Positions 17,812 through 26,793 of a DNA stretch of 64,000 nucleotides are shown here, in pieces. Below the pieces are notes generated by a model, which worked only from the letters and a program-made list of their open reading frames with translations, was not told the DNA's origin and made no database searches. Source of the DNA: Afipia sp. (GTDB lineage Bacteria > Pseudomonadota > Alphaproteobacteria > Rhizobiales > Xanthobacteraceae). The first letter of the stretch is position 1. Each line of letters opens with the position of its first letter. The position numbers and the translations under genes are program-made. Location of the stretch: the NCBI GenBank assembly GCA_024707075.1, contig JANQAK010000001.1, forward strand, positions 496,001 to 560,000, in the 5' to 3' direction.

Positions 17812-18165
17812 TTAAGCGCGGCTCGACGTCTTCCGTGGACGCGTGATGTCCGAGCGCAATCCAGCGAGGTCCTTGTGCACGGCATCCGCCGCCAGCCGCT
17901 CGATTCTTCGGTAGCGCTCGATCAGCGACATTCCAAATGGCGTCAGCGTCGCGCCTCCGCCATGCTTTCCGCCTGTTTGCCGTTCCACGGCTGCGCGGCC
18001 GCAAATCCTGTTGATCTCATCCACGAGATCCCACGCGCGCTTGTAAGACATATCCATGGCACGGCCGGCTGCGGAGATAGATCCGCAGGTATGGATGTTT
18101 TCGAGCAATTGAATTTTGCCGGGCCCGATTCTGCCGCCTGTATCAAGATCGATGCGGACACTCAG
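17812..18165 (-). CDS. ModE N-terminal-like winged-helix protein with unusual start codon
   Basis: A protein of about 117 residues equal to the DNA-binding domain of ModE, without the molybdate-binding part (IQLLENIHTCGSISAAGRAM, MSYKRAWDLVDEIN, GGGATLTPFGMSLIERYRRI). The family N-terminus (SVRIDLDTGGRIGPGK) is readable upstream of the first standard start, a TTG at 18108, and continues to a CTG at 18165 where ATG would be expected. No better start occurs before the in-frame stop further upstream. Either CTG is used, the ATG has mutated, or a base is wrong. It is convergent with iclR; its targets are unknown. Confidence 0.7.
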   Translation of the reverse strand: MSVRIDLDTGGRIGPGKIQLLENIHTCGSISAAGRAMDMSYKRAWDLVDEINRICGRAAVERQTGGKHGGGATLTPFGMSLIERYRRIERLAADAVHKDLAGLRSDITRPRKTSSRA

Positions 18166-18302
18166 GGAGAGGAAGTGCCTTGGCGGTGGATTTTCCCATT
18201 CTGGCTCTGCTCCACCCGCCTCTATGCCGGACTCAAGGAATTCTCAAGTCAAAGACAAAGCAACCTGCCGCCGTTGTGATGAAAACGTGGTTACATGGGA
18301 TG

Positions 18303-18379
18303 TGGTAGCGAGAGAGGGACTCGAACCCCCGACCCCAGGATTATGATTCCCGTGCTCTAACCAGCTGAGCTACCTCGCC
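18303..18379 (-). tRNA. tRNA-Met (CAU), elongator type
   Basis: A 77-nt cloverleaf read on the minus strand. The 5' end is GGCGAGG, the D-arm AGCTCAGCTGGTTAGAGC, the anticodon loop ATCATAA (anticodon CAU), the T-arm GGGGGTTCGAGTCCC, and the 3' end is an encoded ACCA. Base pair 1-72 is G-U rather than the C-A mismatch of initiators, and the acceptor differs from the lysidine-type tRNA-Ile, so elongator Met is the best call. Confidence 0.93.
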
Positions 18380-18525
18380 ACAGGTCCGGACCGCCTTCGC
18401 GGTCGCGAACGGCGGCATATAAGAAGTCACCCAAATGCCTGTCAAGCAATGACAGCCCAAGCGGCCAACTGATTGGCCTTGCATGCGCAATTGCCCGCAT
18501 TCGGCGCCTCGGAAGGCGGAAAACC

Positions 18526-18891
18526 TTATTTCGGCCGTACAGCGGGATCGCCGCCGGGGCTGCCGGGAGGCGGGATCACCGGCATGGTGCCTCCCTGCGG
18601 CGTCGGCGCGTGCATCTGTGGATCGACGCCGGGCGGCGGACACAGCACGCCATCGGATTTCGCCAGCTTGTCGCCGAGGGATTCCGCCCGGCCGGTGGTC
18701 GTTCCGCGCGGGGCGACGGTGCCTTCATGGGGAACAGCCTCGGTCGGCGTGCAATTCGACGCGGCATGGTCGGGATTCGGTGGGGCGGTCTGTGCCGGCG
18801 GTGTCGCTGGTGCCGGCGGCGCCTGTGCAAGGGTGACAGCGGGCAGCAGCGCCAGCGCGCAAGTCACTGCGATCGGGAATTTCATTGTCAT
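18526..18891 (-). CDS. Secreted proline-rich hypothetical protein
   Basis: 121 residues with a clear Sec signal peptide (MKFPIAVTCALALLPAVTLAQ) followed by an Ala/Pro-rich, low-complexity tail containing two cysteines (SNCTPTEA and VLCPPPG) that could form a disulphide. No domain recognised. It stands alone between the tRNA gene and the methyltransferase gene, on the same strand as both. Exported location is inferred from the signal only; function unknown. Confidence 0.7.
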   Translation of the reverse strand: MTMKFPIAVTCALALLPAVTLAQAPPAPATPPAQTAPPNPDHAASNCTPTEAVPHEGTVAPRGTTTGRAESLGDKLAKSDGVLCPPPGVDPQMHAPTPQGGTMPVIPPPGSPGGDPAVRPK

Positions 18892-18942
18892 GAAAGGAAA
18901 ACGATGTCGCAGAGCCGATGTTCCCGCGACAAAGAAACAGAT

Positions 18943-19581
18943 TCAGCTCTTGCGATAGCGGATCAGCGAAAAGTGGCCCATCGGCGGCATCGGACGCCGC
19001 TCCACCAGCGTCACACCACCGTGTTTGGCGGCCCAGTTCACCAACCGCGCCCACGGAAATTCCGGACGCCAGCCAAGCCGCCGGGCCAATGGCGCGAAGG
19101 CGAGTTCGAAGAGCTTGCGCGCGCCGCTTTCCGCGCCGATGTGATTGACCAGAATGAGTTCGCCGCCCGGCTTCAGCACACGCATGAAATCGTCGAGCGT
19201 GGCTTCCGGGTCCGGCACCGCCGTGATGACGTATTGCGCCACCACCGCATCGAACGTGCCGTCAGGAAATGCGAGATTCTTCGCGTCCATCACCGACAGC
19301 GTTTCGACATTGGTGAGGTTCTGCGCGCGCACGCGCTCCTGCGCCTTGCGCAGCATCGGCTCGGAAATATCCACGCCATGCAGCTTTGTGGTGCGCGAAT
19401 AGTCCGACAGCGACAAACCGGTGCCGACGCCGACATCGAGCACACGACCTCCAATCGCATCGGCCACGGCGATGGTGGACTTGCGGCCCTCGTCGAACAC
19501 CTTGCCGAACACCATGTCGTAAACCGGCGCCCACGCGGCGTAGGCTTTCGCCACTCCGGCGCGATCGATGTCGTTGGTCAT
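18943..19581 (-). CDS. pmtA: Class I SAM methyltransferase, PmtA-like (phosphatidylethanolamine N-methyltransferase)
   Basis: 212 residues. The opening AYAAWAPVYDMVFGKVFDEGRKS is characteristic of Rhodobacter-type PmtA, which methylates phosphatidylethanolamine toward phosphatidylcholine. SAM-binding motif I is VLDVGVGTGLSL (about 47-58), followed by GVDISEPMLRKA and LKPGGELILVNHIG. UbiE/COQ5-type methylases share this core, so the lipid assignment rests on the N-terminal signature. The gene is transcribed alone, 83 bp from mnmA on the same strand. Confidence 0.7.
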   Translation of the reverse strand: MTNDIDRAGVAKAYAAWAPVYDMVFGKVFDEGRKSTIAVADAIGGRVLDVGVGTGLSLSDYSRTTKLHGVDISEPMLRKAQERVRAQNLTNVETLSVMDAKNLAFPDGTFDAVVAQYVITAVPDPEATLDDFMRVLKPGGELILVNHIGAESGARKLFELAFAPLARRLGWRPEFPWARLVNWAAKHGGVTLVERRPMPPMGHFSLIRYRKS

Positions 19582-19664
19582 GTCCCCGCCCCGTTACGCA
19601 ACACTTGTTCTTGTTCCGGCACGATCCGCGCCGGAAACCACGGCCATTCTTGGAGGATCAGACG

Positions 19665-20838
19665 TTATCCGGCAAGGGCTTCGCGCATGGTGGTCGCGCG
19701 CTGAACGCGCTGGGCGGCGCTGATGAAGCCGCCACCGAGCACGCGCGCCTGTCCGGCAGGCGCATCGTAGAACACGCAAGCCTGTCCGGGCGATACGCCC
19801 TCCTCACCATCGGCGAGTTCGACTTCATAGGCAGCGCCGACCCGGCGCAGCCACGCCGGCTGCGGCGCGCGAGTGGAACGCACCTTGACGAAAATCTCCG
19901 AGGCCATCGCCAACCGCGCGATCAAGCTCACCGTCACCGATCCAGTTGATGTCGCGCAGCAAGATCCTGCGCACGTTCAGCGCCTCGCGCGGACCGACCA
20001 CGACGCGCCGCGTGTCCGCATCGAGATGCACGACGTATAGCGGCGCATGCGCCGCGATGCCGAGACCGCGGCGCTGGCCGATGGTGAAACCGACGATACC
20101 CTGATGGCGGCCAAGCACGCGGCCGTTGAGATCGACGATGTCGCCGGGCTCCATCGCATTCGGCTTCAGCCGTTCGATGACGTCGGTATAGCGCCCGGTC
20201 GGCACAAAGCAGATGTCCTGGCTGTCGTGCTTGTCGGCCACCGACAGTCCGAACCGGCGCGCGAGTTCGCGGGTCTGCGCCTTGGTCATGTCGCCGAGCG
20301 GAAAGCGCACATCCGCCAACTGATCCTGCGTGGTCGCGAACAGGAAGTAGCTCTGGTCGCGGTCGGCGTCGGCAGCACAAACCAGCGCGCGCGATCCGTC
20401 ATCGAGGCGGCGTGACGCGACATAATGGCCGGTGGCGAGCGCCTTAGCGCCGAGTTCGCGCGCCGTGGTCAGCAGATCGCGAAACTTGATCGAACGGTTG
20501 CATTCGATGCACGGCACCGGCGTCTCACCATGCACATAGCTCTCGGCGAAACTCTCGATCACCGACTCGCGGAAGCGGCTCTCATAGTCGAGCACGTAAT
20601 GCGGAATGCCGATCCGCGCCGCGACATCGCGCGCGTCGTGAATGTCCTGTCCCGCGCAGCAGGCGCCCTTGCGATGGGTCGCGGCGCCATGGTCGTAAAG
20701 CTGCAAGGTGATGCCGACCACGTCATAGCCTTCGGCCTTCAACAGCGCAGCCGTCGCCGAGGAATCGACGCCACCGGACATGGCAACGACGACCCGGGTA
20801 TCTTCCGGGCGACCTTCGAGGTCGAGGCTGTTGAGCAT
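19665..20838 (-). pseudogene. mnmA: tRNA-specific 2-thiouridylase MnmA, interrupted by a frameshift
   Basis: MnmA puts the 2-thio group on wobble uridine of tRNA Lys, Glu and Gln. The ATP-pyrophosphatase loop [12 protein letters not shown] and catalytic cysteines ([21 protein letters not shown]) are intact. After NWIGDG...VGDGL the frame is lost; the C-terminal barrel continues in the next frame as [18 protein letters not shown] up to VLGGGFI. Removing one base of the GG at about 19898-19899 restores a 390-residue protein. Start taken at 20838 ([14 protein letters not shown]). Because mnmA is normally important for growth, a sequencing error is more likely than true loss. Confidence 0.88.
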
Positions 20839-21089
20839 GAATACGCCGATCTCGTTGTTCCGGGCGGCCAGCGTCCCGTATCCGGTCATCGCCGGTTTGC
20901 ACCTTACTTATAGGCCGACCCTAAGCGAGGCAATCTTGGCCGGCCTTGATCTATTCCAATGAAATCCGGCGGCGTGCACGGGGAAAATCTTGCCGCCGGG
21001 CAGAAAGCCCCCCTGCCGGACGGTCTCTCCCGGCCCGGAAGGCACGAAACAACTTATTGATATATAACAAATTTTCATTTTTTCCCCGA

Positions 21090-21105
21090 TGGCCCGGTCC
21101 TTGCT
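21090..21105 (+). promoter_or_regulatory. Sigma-54 (-24/-12) promoter for fliK-flgD
   Basis: TGGCCCGGTCCTTGCT matches the sigma-54 consensus TGGCACG-N4-TTGCW with one change and exact GG-N10-GC spacing. It lies 34 bp before the fliK start, on the right strand, in an otherwise AT-rich gap. The sigma-54 activator FlbD is encoded 7 kb downstream. The rest of the gap from mnmA (20839-21138) shows no gene. Confidence 0.8.
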
Positions 21106-21138
21106 GAACAGAGATCAGCAATTCATGAAAGGCCGCCC

Positions 21139-22689
21139 GTGTTCAGCGTCACCCCGGAACCAGCCGTCTCGAACTCCGCCTATGGTGCGCAGGCAAAGCA
21201 GCCGCGCACCGATCAGCCGCCATCGGACGGCTTTGCCGCCCTGGTGGAGAGCAATGCCAATGCGGCCTCCGATTCCCGATCCGCACCGGACGCACCGCTT
21301 CCGCCGCGCCGCGATCAGCACGATGCGCGCCGTTCCGATACGCCTTCCCCCCGGAACGATGGACCGCGCAACGATGCATCGTCGGCATCGAACAACAATC
21401 CATCTTCCGCTCAGCACGACACCGATCCGTCCGCACCACCGAAGGAGACCACTGCCGGCGGCGACAAGACGCCCGGTAAGGTCAAGGCCTCCGGCGACAA
21501 GAAATCCGATAGCGAGAAAACCCAGGACGGCGACAGCGCCGTCGCGGACCCGACCGTGTCTGCAACTGTGACCGATGCCGTTGCGGTCGTTGTTGCCGTC
21601 GTCACCGCGCCGGTCGCAACGCCCGGCTCCGGCGATGGCGCATCCTCGACGCCTGCGGCCATTGCGGCCTCGGCCGCCGCCGCGGCAACTGCCGCCATAG
21701 CCGCCGCCGCATCCCCTGCTTCACAAACCGATCCAGCGCTGGCGCAGACACCCACTGCGGCAGAAACCGCCGGGACCGCCTCAGACGCCGCCGCCGAACT
21801 GATTGCGGCAGCGCCAGCCGAGGCTGCGCCGGATGCGACTGCGACGCAGGTCACGACTTCAGCGGGCGCGCTCAATTCCGCGGCCGGCAAGGCCGAGGCG
21901 TCCGCAAAACATGCCGAGACAGCCGCAGCCGCCAAAGAGAGCAAGGACGGCAAGCAGGCTGTCGACAAGTCTTCCGTCACGACCGTGACCGATCAGGCCG
22001 TCAAGCCCGAGACCGGCGCATCGGATGCCGACGGCAAGCCGGGACAGCACGACAAGGCTGCGACTTCCGGCACCGAGACATCCGGACATGCCGGCAAGAC
22101 GGCATCGCAAGGCGAGCATCATGCGGCGCCCGCGCCGCTGGCTGCATCTCAGCCCGATCCGGGTTCGCAGTCACCCGCCTTCATGCCGCAACAGCCGGTT
22201 CAAACCCATGCCGCGAACCTGACGGCGATCCCGGTCGCTCCGGCACAGACAGCGCTGGCGGACACGCCGGTGCCGCTCAACAGCCTTGCGGCCGACATCG
22301 CGTTGCGCGCGGCCGGCGGCAGCAGCCGCTTCGAAATCCGCCTTGATCCCGCCGAACTTGGCCGGATCGACGTGCGGCTCGACGTCGACAAGCACGGCAA
22401 CGTCACCTCGCATCTGACGGTGGAACGGCCGGCGACGCTCGATATGCTGCGCAACGATGCGCCGAGACTCCAGCAGGCGCTGGAGGACGCGGGCCTGAAG
22501 ACCGGCGATTCCGGATTGCAGTTCAGCCTGCGCGACCAGTCATCGTCGGGGCAGAACAACGACAACGGCTCCGGCCGTAATTCGCAGCGCGTCATTATTA
22601 CCGACGAAGACACCGTGCCTGCGCAAGTCGCAGGCCGAACCTACGGCCGCATGCTTGGATCGAGCAGCGGCGTCGACATCAGGATTTGA
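21139..22689 (+). CDS. fliK: Flagellar hook-length control protein FliK-like
   Basis: 516 residues, secreted through the flagellar export apparatus to set hook length. Residues 1-370 are low-complexity, Ala/Thr/Asp/Lys-rich and without clear folds, as in FliK rulers. The conserved C-terminal hook domain is at about 370-460 (SRFEIRLDPAELGRIDVRLDVD, then SHLTVERPATLDMLR and LQQALEDAGL). The GTG at 21139 has AAGG nine bases upstream; the nearby ATG at 21125 is out of frame. It is followed after 10 bp by flgD and preceded by a sigma-54 promoter, the normal arrangement for a late hook operon. Confidence 0.88.
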   Translation: MFSVTPEPAVSNSAYGAQAKQPRTDQPPSDGFAALVESNANAASDSRSAPDAPLPPRRDQHDARRSDTPSPRNDGPRNDASSASNNNPSSAQHDTDPSAPPKETTAGGDKTPGKVKASGDKKSDSEKTQDGDSAVADPTVSATVTDAVAVVVAVVTAPVATPGSGDGASSTPAAIAASAAAAATAAIAAAASPASQTDPALAQTPTAAETAGTASDAAAELIAAAPAEAAPDATATQVTTSAGALNSAAGKAEASAKHAETAAAAKESKDGKQAVDKSSVTTVTDQAVKPETGASDADGKPGQHDKAATSGTETSGHAGKTASQGEHHAAPAPLAASQPDPGSQSPAFMPQQPVQTHAANLTAIPVAPAQTALADTPVPLNSLAADIALRAAGGSSRFEIRLDPAELGRIDVRLDVDKHGNVTSHLTVERPATLDMLRNDAPRLQQALEDAGLKTGDSGLQFSLRDQSSSGQNNDNGSGRNSQRVIITDEDTVPAQVAGRTYGRMLGSSSGVDIRI

Positions 22690-22699
22690 GGAGACCATC

Positions 22700-23413
22700 A
22701 TGGCCGTCGATGCGACCACAGCGCCAGTACCGACTTCCGCGCCGGCTGCCACGTCCGGCTCAAGCTCGAACAACGGTTCAAGCTCCAGCTCAAGCGCCGC
22801 TAGCGGCATCGCGGATAATTTCCAGTCCTTCCTGACGCTGCTGACCACGCAGTTGCAGAACCAGAACCCGCTCGACCCGCTGGACACCAACCAGTTCACC
22901 CAGCAACTCGTGCAGTTTGCGCAGGTCGAGCAGCAGTTGAAATCCAACGATCAACTGGCGTCGCTGGTCAGCATCGAAAAGAGCGCGCAGTCGACGCAGG
23001 CGCTGGTGTTCGTCGGCCAGACCGTCGCGGTGGATGGCAGCACGGCGCATTTCGACGGCAACGCCACGTGGAATCTGAACGCGCCGACCGATACCACCAC
23101 CGCCACGGTCACCATCACGGACAAAACCGGACAAACGGCTTATTCTGGCAATTTCCAGATCGCGAAGGGCAACGCGAGCTTCGTCTGGGACGGCAAGGGC
23201 AACGACGGCACGACGCAATGGCCGGTGGGCGATTACAAGATGACGGTCACCGCCAAGGACGTTAACGGCAAGGACGTCGCCATCTCCACCGAGGTTCAGG
23301 GCACGGTGGATTCCGTCGATCTCACCGCAAGCCCGCCTTTGCTGTCGATCGGCGGCCAGAACTACACCACCGACCAGATCAAGCGCATCGTGCGGCCAAG
23401 CACGACGACTTAA
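22700..23413 (+). CDS. flgD: Flagellar hook assembly scaffold FlgD
   Basis: 237 residues. FlgD caps the growing hook. The conserved N-terminal region is NFQSFLTLLTTQLQNQNPLDPLDTNQFTQQ split over residues 35-65, followed by the FlgD Ig-like/tudor region at about 105-220 (FVGQTVAVDG, WDGKGNDGTTQWPVGDYKM). A Ser-rich linker (residues 15-32) precedes it. Start is the ATG at 22700 with GAGGAG upstream; an in-frame ATG 45 bp earlier overlaps fliK and is unlikely. Second gene of the fliK operon. Confidence 0.93.
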   Translation: MAVDATTAPVPTSAPAATSGSSSNNGSSSSSSAASGIADNFQSFLTLLTTQLQNQNPLDPLDTNQFTQQLVQFAQVEQQLKSNDQLASLVSIEKSAQSTQALVFVGQTVAVDGSTAHFDGNATWNLNAPTDTTTATVTITDKTGQTAYSGNFQIAKGNASFVWDGKGNDGTTQWPVGDYKMTVTAKDVNGKDVAISTEVQGTVDSVDLTASPPLLSIGGQNYTTDQIKRIVRPSTTT

Positions 23414-23462
23414 CGGTTTCGACGGCGCACGGCGCCCTTAGCCAGGATTTCACGTCCCGACA

Positions 23463-23496
23463 GGCCGGTTCCGCAAGGAACCGGCCCGCGCGTTTT
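23463..23496 (+). terminator. Rho-independent-like terminator after flgD
   Basis: GGCCGGTTCC-GCAA-GGAACCGGCC: a perfect 10-bp stem with a stable GNRA loop, followed by CGCGCGTTTT. It ends the fliK-flgD unit before the sciP promoter. Confidence 0.7.
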
Positions 23497-23533
23497 GGGC
23501 AAATCGAAGGAGAATCGTATTGGAGGCTTGGGC

Positions 23534-23548
23534 TTAGGCAAATTTTAA
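23534..23548 (+). promoter_or_regulatory. CtrA-like box before sciP
   Basis: TTAG-N7-TTAA, one change from the CtrA consensus TTAA-N7-TTAA, 60 bp before the sciP start. In Caulobacter sciP is itself activated by CtrA, so the position makes sense; binding is inferred. Confidence 0.45.
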
Positions 23549-23607
23549 GCCGCCAAGGGTAGCTTGTTCATACGAGTTCAGTTGTTTCGAGTTTTTGTGA
23601 GTACACC

Positions 23608-23883
23608 ATGACAGAACCCCACCGCCCGAGGGTCAAGTACGTCATCGGGCCCGATGGCAGTCCGCTGACGATCGCGGATCTTCCCGCGCCCGGTACCAAA
23701 CGGTGGGTCATCCGCCGTAAGGCCGAGGTTGTGGCCGCAGTCCGCGGCGGCTTGCTGTCCCTTGAGGAGGCATGCAGCCGCTATACCCTGACGGTTGACG
23801 AATTCCTGTCCTGGCAGTTCTCCATCGACCAGCACGGTCTGGCCGGATTGCGCACCACCCGCATCCAGCAGTATCGCCAGTAA
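23608..23883 (+). CDS. sciP: SciP, CtrA inhibitory protein (DUF1153)
   Basis: A 91-residue protein matching Caulobacter SciP closely throughout: VKYVIGPDGSPLTIADLP, TKRWVIRRKAEVVAAVRGGL, LSLEEACSRYTLTVDEFL. The helix-turn-helix covers about residues 35-80. SciP binds CtrA at promoters and stops it activating transcription in the swarmer phase, giving cell-cycle timing to flagellar and other CtrA genes. It stands alone between flgD and fliF with its own terminator. It links this motility cluster to the cell cycle. Confidence 0.93.
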   Translation: MTEPHRPRVKYVIGPDGSPLTIADLPAPGTKRWVIRRKAEVVAAVRGGLLSLEEACSRYTLTVDEFLSWQFSIDQHGLAGLRTTRIQQYRQ

Positions 23884-23928
23884 GCCTTTCGGCGGCTCAC
23901 GCCCCATTTCATCGCAAATTTTAAGAAA

Positions 23929-23953
23929 ACCGGCCTCTTCCCGAGAGGCCGGT
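23929..23953. terminator. Terminator hairpin after sciP
   Basis: ACCGGCCTCT-TCCCG-AGAGGCCGGT: a perfect 10-bp stem preceded by AAAA and followed by CTTTGG, 45 bp after the sciP stop. It separates sciP from fliF. Confidence 0.7.
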
Positions 23954-23983
23954 CTTTGGCATTTCCGCCTTTTCTCCTCAGCC

Positions 23984-24002
23984 GTTAACCGGCGTTAACC
24001 AT
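23984..24002 (+). promoter_or_regulatory. GTTAAC double motif before fliF, CtrA-like
   Basis: GTTAACC-GGC-GTTAACCAT: two GTTAACC units ten bases apart, about 70 bp before fliF. TTAACCAT is the classical CtrA half-site, but the spacing between the TTAA cores is six bases rather than seven. In Caulobacter fliF is a CtrA-controlled class II gene. Confidence 0.5.
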
Positions 24003-24069
24003 ATGGAAACCATAGATAGGCAAATTCTGCCCAGTCGGCGCGTGGCGTCGAATCGTTGGGGCTGGTTCG

Positions 24070-25674
24070 TTGCAGGGTCTGTTCTCCTTTCTAAAAGGTC
24101 TGGGTGCAGCGCGGATGGCGGCCATGGCCGCCGTAACGCTCGCCCTTGTCGGATTCTTCGGCTTCGTCATCATGCGCGTCACCACGCCGCCGATGACCAC
24201 CCTCTTCACCGACCTCAGCTATGAGGACTCCTCGGCGATCATCAAGGATCTGGAACGCCAGGGCATCCCCTACGACATGAAGAACGACGGCTCCGTCATC
24301 ATGGTGCCGAAAGACAAGGTCACCCGGCTGCGCATGAAGCTCGCCGAAGGCGGCCTGCCCAAGGGCGGCGGCATCGGCTACGAAATCTTCGACAAGTCCG
24401 ACGCGCTCGGCTCCACCAGCTTCGTCCAGAACATCAACCACCTGCGCGCGCTCGAAGGCGAAATGGCACGCACCATCAAGGCGATCGACCGCATCCAGGC
24501 CGCCCGCGTGCATCTGGTGCTGCCGGAACGGCCGCTGTTTTCCCGCGAAACCCCCGAGCCGTCGGCCTCCATCGTGCTGCGCGTCCGCGGCGCGCTGGAG
24601 CCCCAGCAGGTCCGCGCCATCCGCCATATCGTGGCCTCCGCCGTCAACGGCATGAAGGCGCAACGCGTCTCCATCGTCGACGAGACCGGACAGTTGCTGG
24701 CCAACGGCGCGTCGGGCGACACCACCGGCGACGGCAGCGGCGATGAACGCCGCGCCTCGTTCGAGAAACGCATGCGCGACCAGGTCGAAACCATCGTCTC
24801 CTCGGTGGTCGGCTCCGGCCGCGCCCGGGTCCAGCTCTCCGCGGACTTCGATTACAACAAGATCACCCAGACCTCGGACAAGTTCGATCCCGAGGGTCGC
24901 GTGCTGCGCTCCAGCCAGTCGCGTGAGGAATCCTCGGCGACCGCGAATGCCAATGACGGCCAGGTTACCGTCAACAACGAACTGCCCGGCGCGCAGGGAC
25001 AGGGCGGCGCCACCACTCCGAAAGACCAGAGCAAGAAGAGCGAGGAAATCAACAATTACGAGATTTCCCGCGTCACCAAGACCGAAGTGACCGAGGCCGG
25101 CCGCGTCAATCGCATCTCGGTCGCGGTGCTGGTCGACGGCAGCTACAGCAAGAACGACAAGGGCGAGATCGTCTATGCGGCGCGCCCGAAGGAAGACCTC
25201 GACCGCATCGCCACGCTGGTGCGCTCCGCAATCGGCTTCGACCAGAAGCGCGGCGACCAGGTGGAGATCGTCAACCTGCGATTCGCGGAATCGCCGTCGG
25301 TGATCCCGACCGACACACCCAAAGGTTTCCTCGGCATGTTCCAGTTCACCAAGGACGACATCATGTATTTCGTCGAGCTTGGCGTCATGCTGATCCTCGG
25401 CCTCATCGTCGTGTTCATGGTGGTGCGCCCGCTGCTCAAGCGCGTGCTCGCCAGCGATCCTGCCGCGGCGATCCCCGCTCCGCTCCCTGCACTCCCTGAA
25501 ACGCCCGTGCCGACCCCGCAGCAGATCAGCAACGCGACCTCGCAGATGATCGACGTCGCCCAGGTCCAGGGCCAGGTCCACGCGCAGTCCGTGCATCGCG
25601 TCGGCGAACTCGCCGACCGCAACCCGAACGAGACCGCAACCATCATTCGTCAGTGGCTTTCAGAACCGGCTTGA
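24070..25674 (+). CDS. fliF: Flagellar MS-ring protein FliF
   Basis: 534 residues forming the inner-membrane MS ring. TM1 is at about residues 16-38 and TM2 at about 435-457 (VELGVMLILGLIVVFMVV). Between them lie the ring-building motifs (LYEDSSAIIKDLERQGIPY-like start, INHLRALEGEMARTIKAID, ARVHLVLPERPLFSRE). The C-terminal cytoplasmic tail (after 480) binds FliG. The start is a TTG at 24070 giving MQGLFSFLKGLG, as in rhizobial homologues; no ATG fits. First gene of fliF-fliG-fliH-fliN-flbD. Confidence 0.95.
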   Translation: MQGLFSFLKGLGAARMAAMAAVTLALVGFFGFVIMRVTTPPMTTLFTDLSYEDSSAIIKDLERQGIPYDMKNDGSVIMVPKDKVTRLRMKLAEGGLPKGGGIGYEIFDKSDALGSTSFVQNINHLRALEGEMARTIKAIDRIQAARVHLVLPERPLFSRETPEPSASIVLRVRGALEPQQVRAIRHIVASAVNGMKAQRVSIVDETGQLLANGASGDTTGDGSGDERRASFEKRMRDQVETIVSSVVGSGRARVQLSADFDYNKITQTSDKFDPEGRVLRSSQSREESSATANANDGQVTVNNELPGAQGQGGATTPKDQSKKSEEINNYEISRVTKTEVTEAGRVNRISVAVLVDGSYSKNDKGEIVYAARPKEDLDRIATLVRSAIGFDQKRGDQVEIVNLRFAESPSVIPTDTPKGFLGMFQFTKDDIMYFVELGVMLILGLIVVFMVVRPLLKRVLASDPAAAIPAPLPALPETPVPTPQQISNATSQMIDVAQVQGQVHAQSVHRVGELADRNPNETATIIRQWLSEPA

Positions 25675-25680
25675 TCCGAC

Positions 25681-26793
25681 ATGGCAACCACACCCGCACT
25701 CACCGACAACACGAACGTCAACGTCACCGCCAACACCAACGACATCGCTGGTGTCGTCGCCACGCTGGCCAGCCGCCAGAGCGGGCGCGCGAAAAGCAAG
25801 CCGATGTCCGGACCGAAGCGCGCCGCCATCATGATGCTGGCGCTCGGCGAACAATATGGCGGCAAAGTCTGGTCCATACTGGACGATGACGAAGTCCGCG
25901 AACTGTCGGTGGTGATGTCGTCGCTCGGCACCGTCGAAGCCGATGTCGTCGAAGACCTGATGCTCGAATTCGTCTCGCGGATGTCGGCCTCCGGCGCTCT
26001 GATGGGCACATTCGACGCCACCGAGCGGCTGCTGCAACAATATCTGCCCTCGGACCGCGTTAACGGCATCATGGATGAAATCCGCGGACCGGCCGGCCGC
26101 AACATGTGGGAAAAGCTCTCCAACGTGCAGGAAGAGGTTCTCGCCAACTATCTCAAGAACGAATACCCGCAGACCATCGCCGTCGTGCTGTCGAAGCTGA
26201 AGCCAGAACATGCCGCGCGCGTGCTCGCGATCCTGCCCGAGGACATGGCGCTCGACGTCGTCAACCGCATGCTGAAGATGGAAGCGGTGCAGAAGGAAGT
26301 CATAGAGCGCGTCGAGCAGACGCTGCGCGTCGAATTCATGTCGAACCTGTCGCAGACCCGCCGCCGCGACGCCCACGAGGTGATGGCGGAAATCTTCAAC
26401 AATTTCGACCGCCAGACCGAAACCCGCTTCATCACCTCGCTTGAGGAAGACAACCGCGAAGCCGCCGAGCGCATCAAGGCGCTGATGTTCACCTTCGACG
26501 ACCTCGTGAAGCTCGACGCCGGTTCGGCGCAGACGCTGATGCGCCACGTCGACAAGGACAAGTTGGGCATCGCGCTGAAGGGCGCCAACGAGACCGTGCG
26601 CGACTTCTTCATGGGCAACATGTCGAGCCGCGCCGCCAAGATGCTGCTCGACGACATGGCCGCGGCGGGTCCGGTGCGGCTGCGCGACGTCGACGAGGCG
26701 CAGGCGCTGCTGGTCAATCTCGCCAAGGATCTCGCGGCCAAGGGCGAAATCATGTTGCAGAAGAATCGTGCCGACGACGAGCTGGTATACTGA
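25681..26793 (+). CDS. fliG: Flagellar motor switch protein FliG
   Basis: 370 residues of the C-ring, contacting FliF and the MotA stator. The N-domain starts at about 40 ([21 protein letters not shown]). The middle domain carries [22 protein letters not shown], and the C-terminal torque domain carries [20 protein letters not shown] and [18 protein letters not shown] with the charged residues used for torque. The first 38 residues are a low-complexity Thr/Asn-rich extension. It is 6 bp after fliF and its stop overlaps the fliH start (TGATG). Confidence 0.96.
   Translation: MATTPALTDNTNVNVTANTNDIAGVVATLASRQSGRAKSKPMSGPKRAAIMMLALGEQYGGKVWSILDDDEVRELSVVMSSLGTVEADVVEDLMLEFVSRMSASGALMGTFDATERLLQQYLPSDRVNGIMDEIRGPAGRNMWEKLSNVQEEVLANYLKNEYPQTIAVVLSKLKPEHAARVLAILPEDMALDVVNRMLKMEAVQKEVIERVEQTLRVEFMSNLSQTRRRDAHEVMAEIFNNFDRQTETRFITSLEEDNREAAERIKALMFTFDDLVKLDAGSAQTLMRHVDKDKLGIALKGANETVRDFFMGNMSSRAAKMLLDDMAAAGPVRLRDVDEAQALLVNLAKDLAAKGEIMLQKNRADDELVY

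Noticed and set aside
24091-25596. Open frame of about 500 codons antisense to fliF
   Set aside because: Translation is a repeat-poor mix of Asp, His and Gly with no motif; fliF is unmistakable on the other strand.
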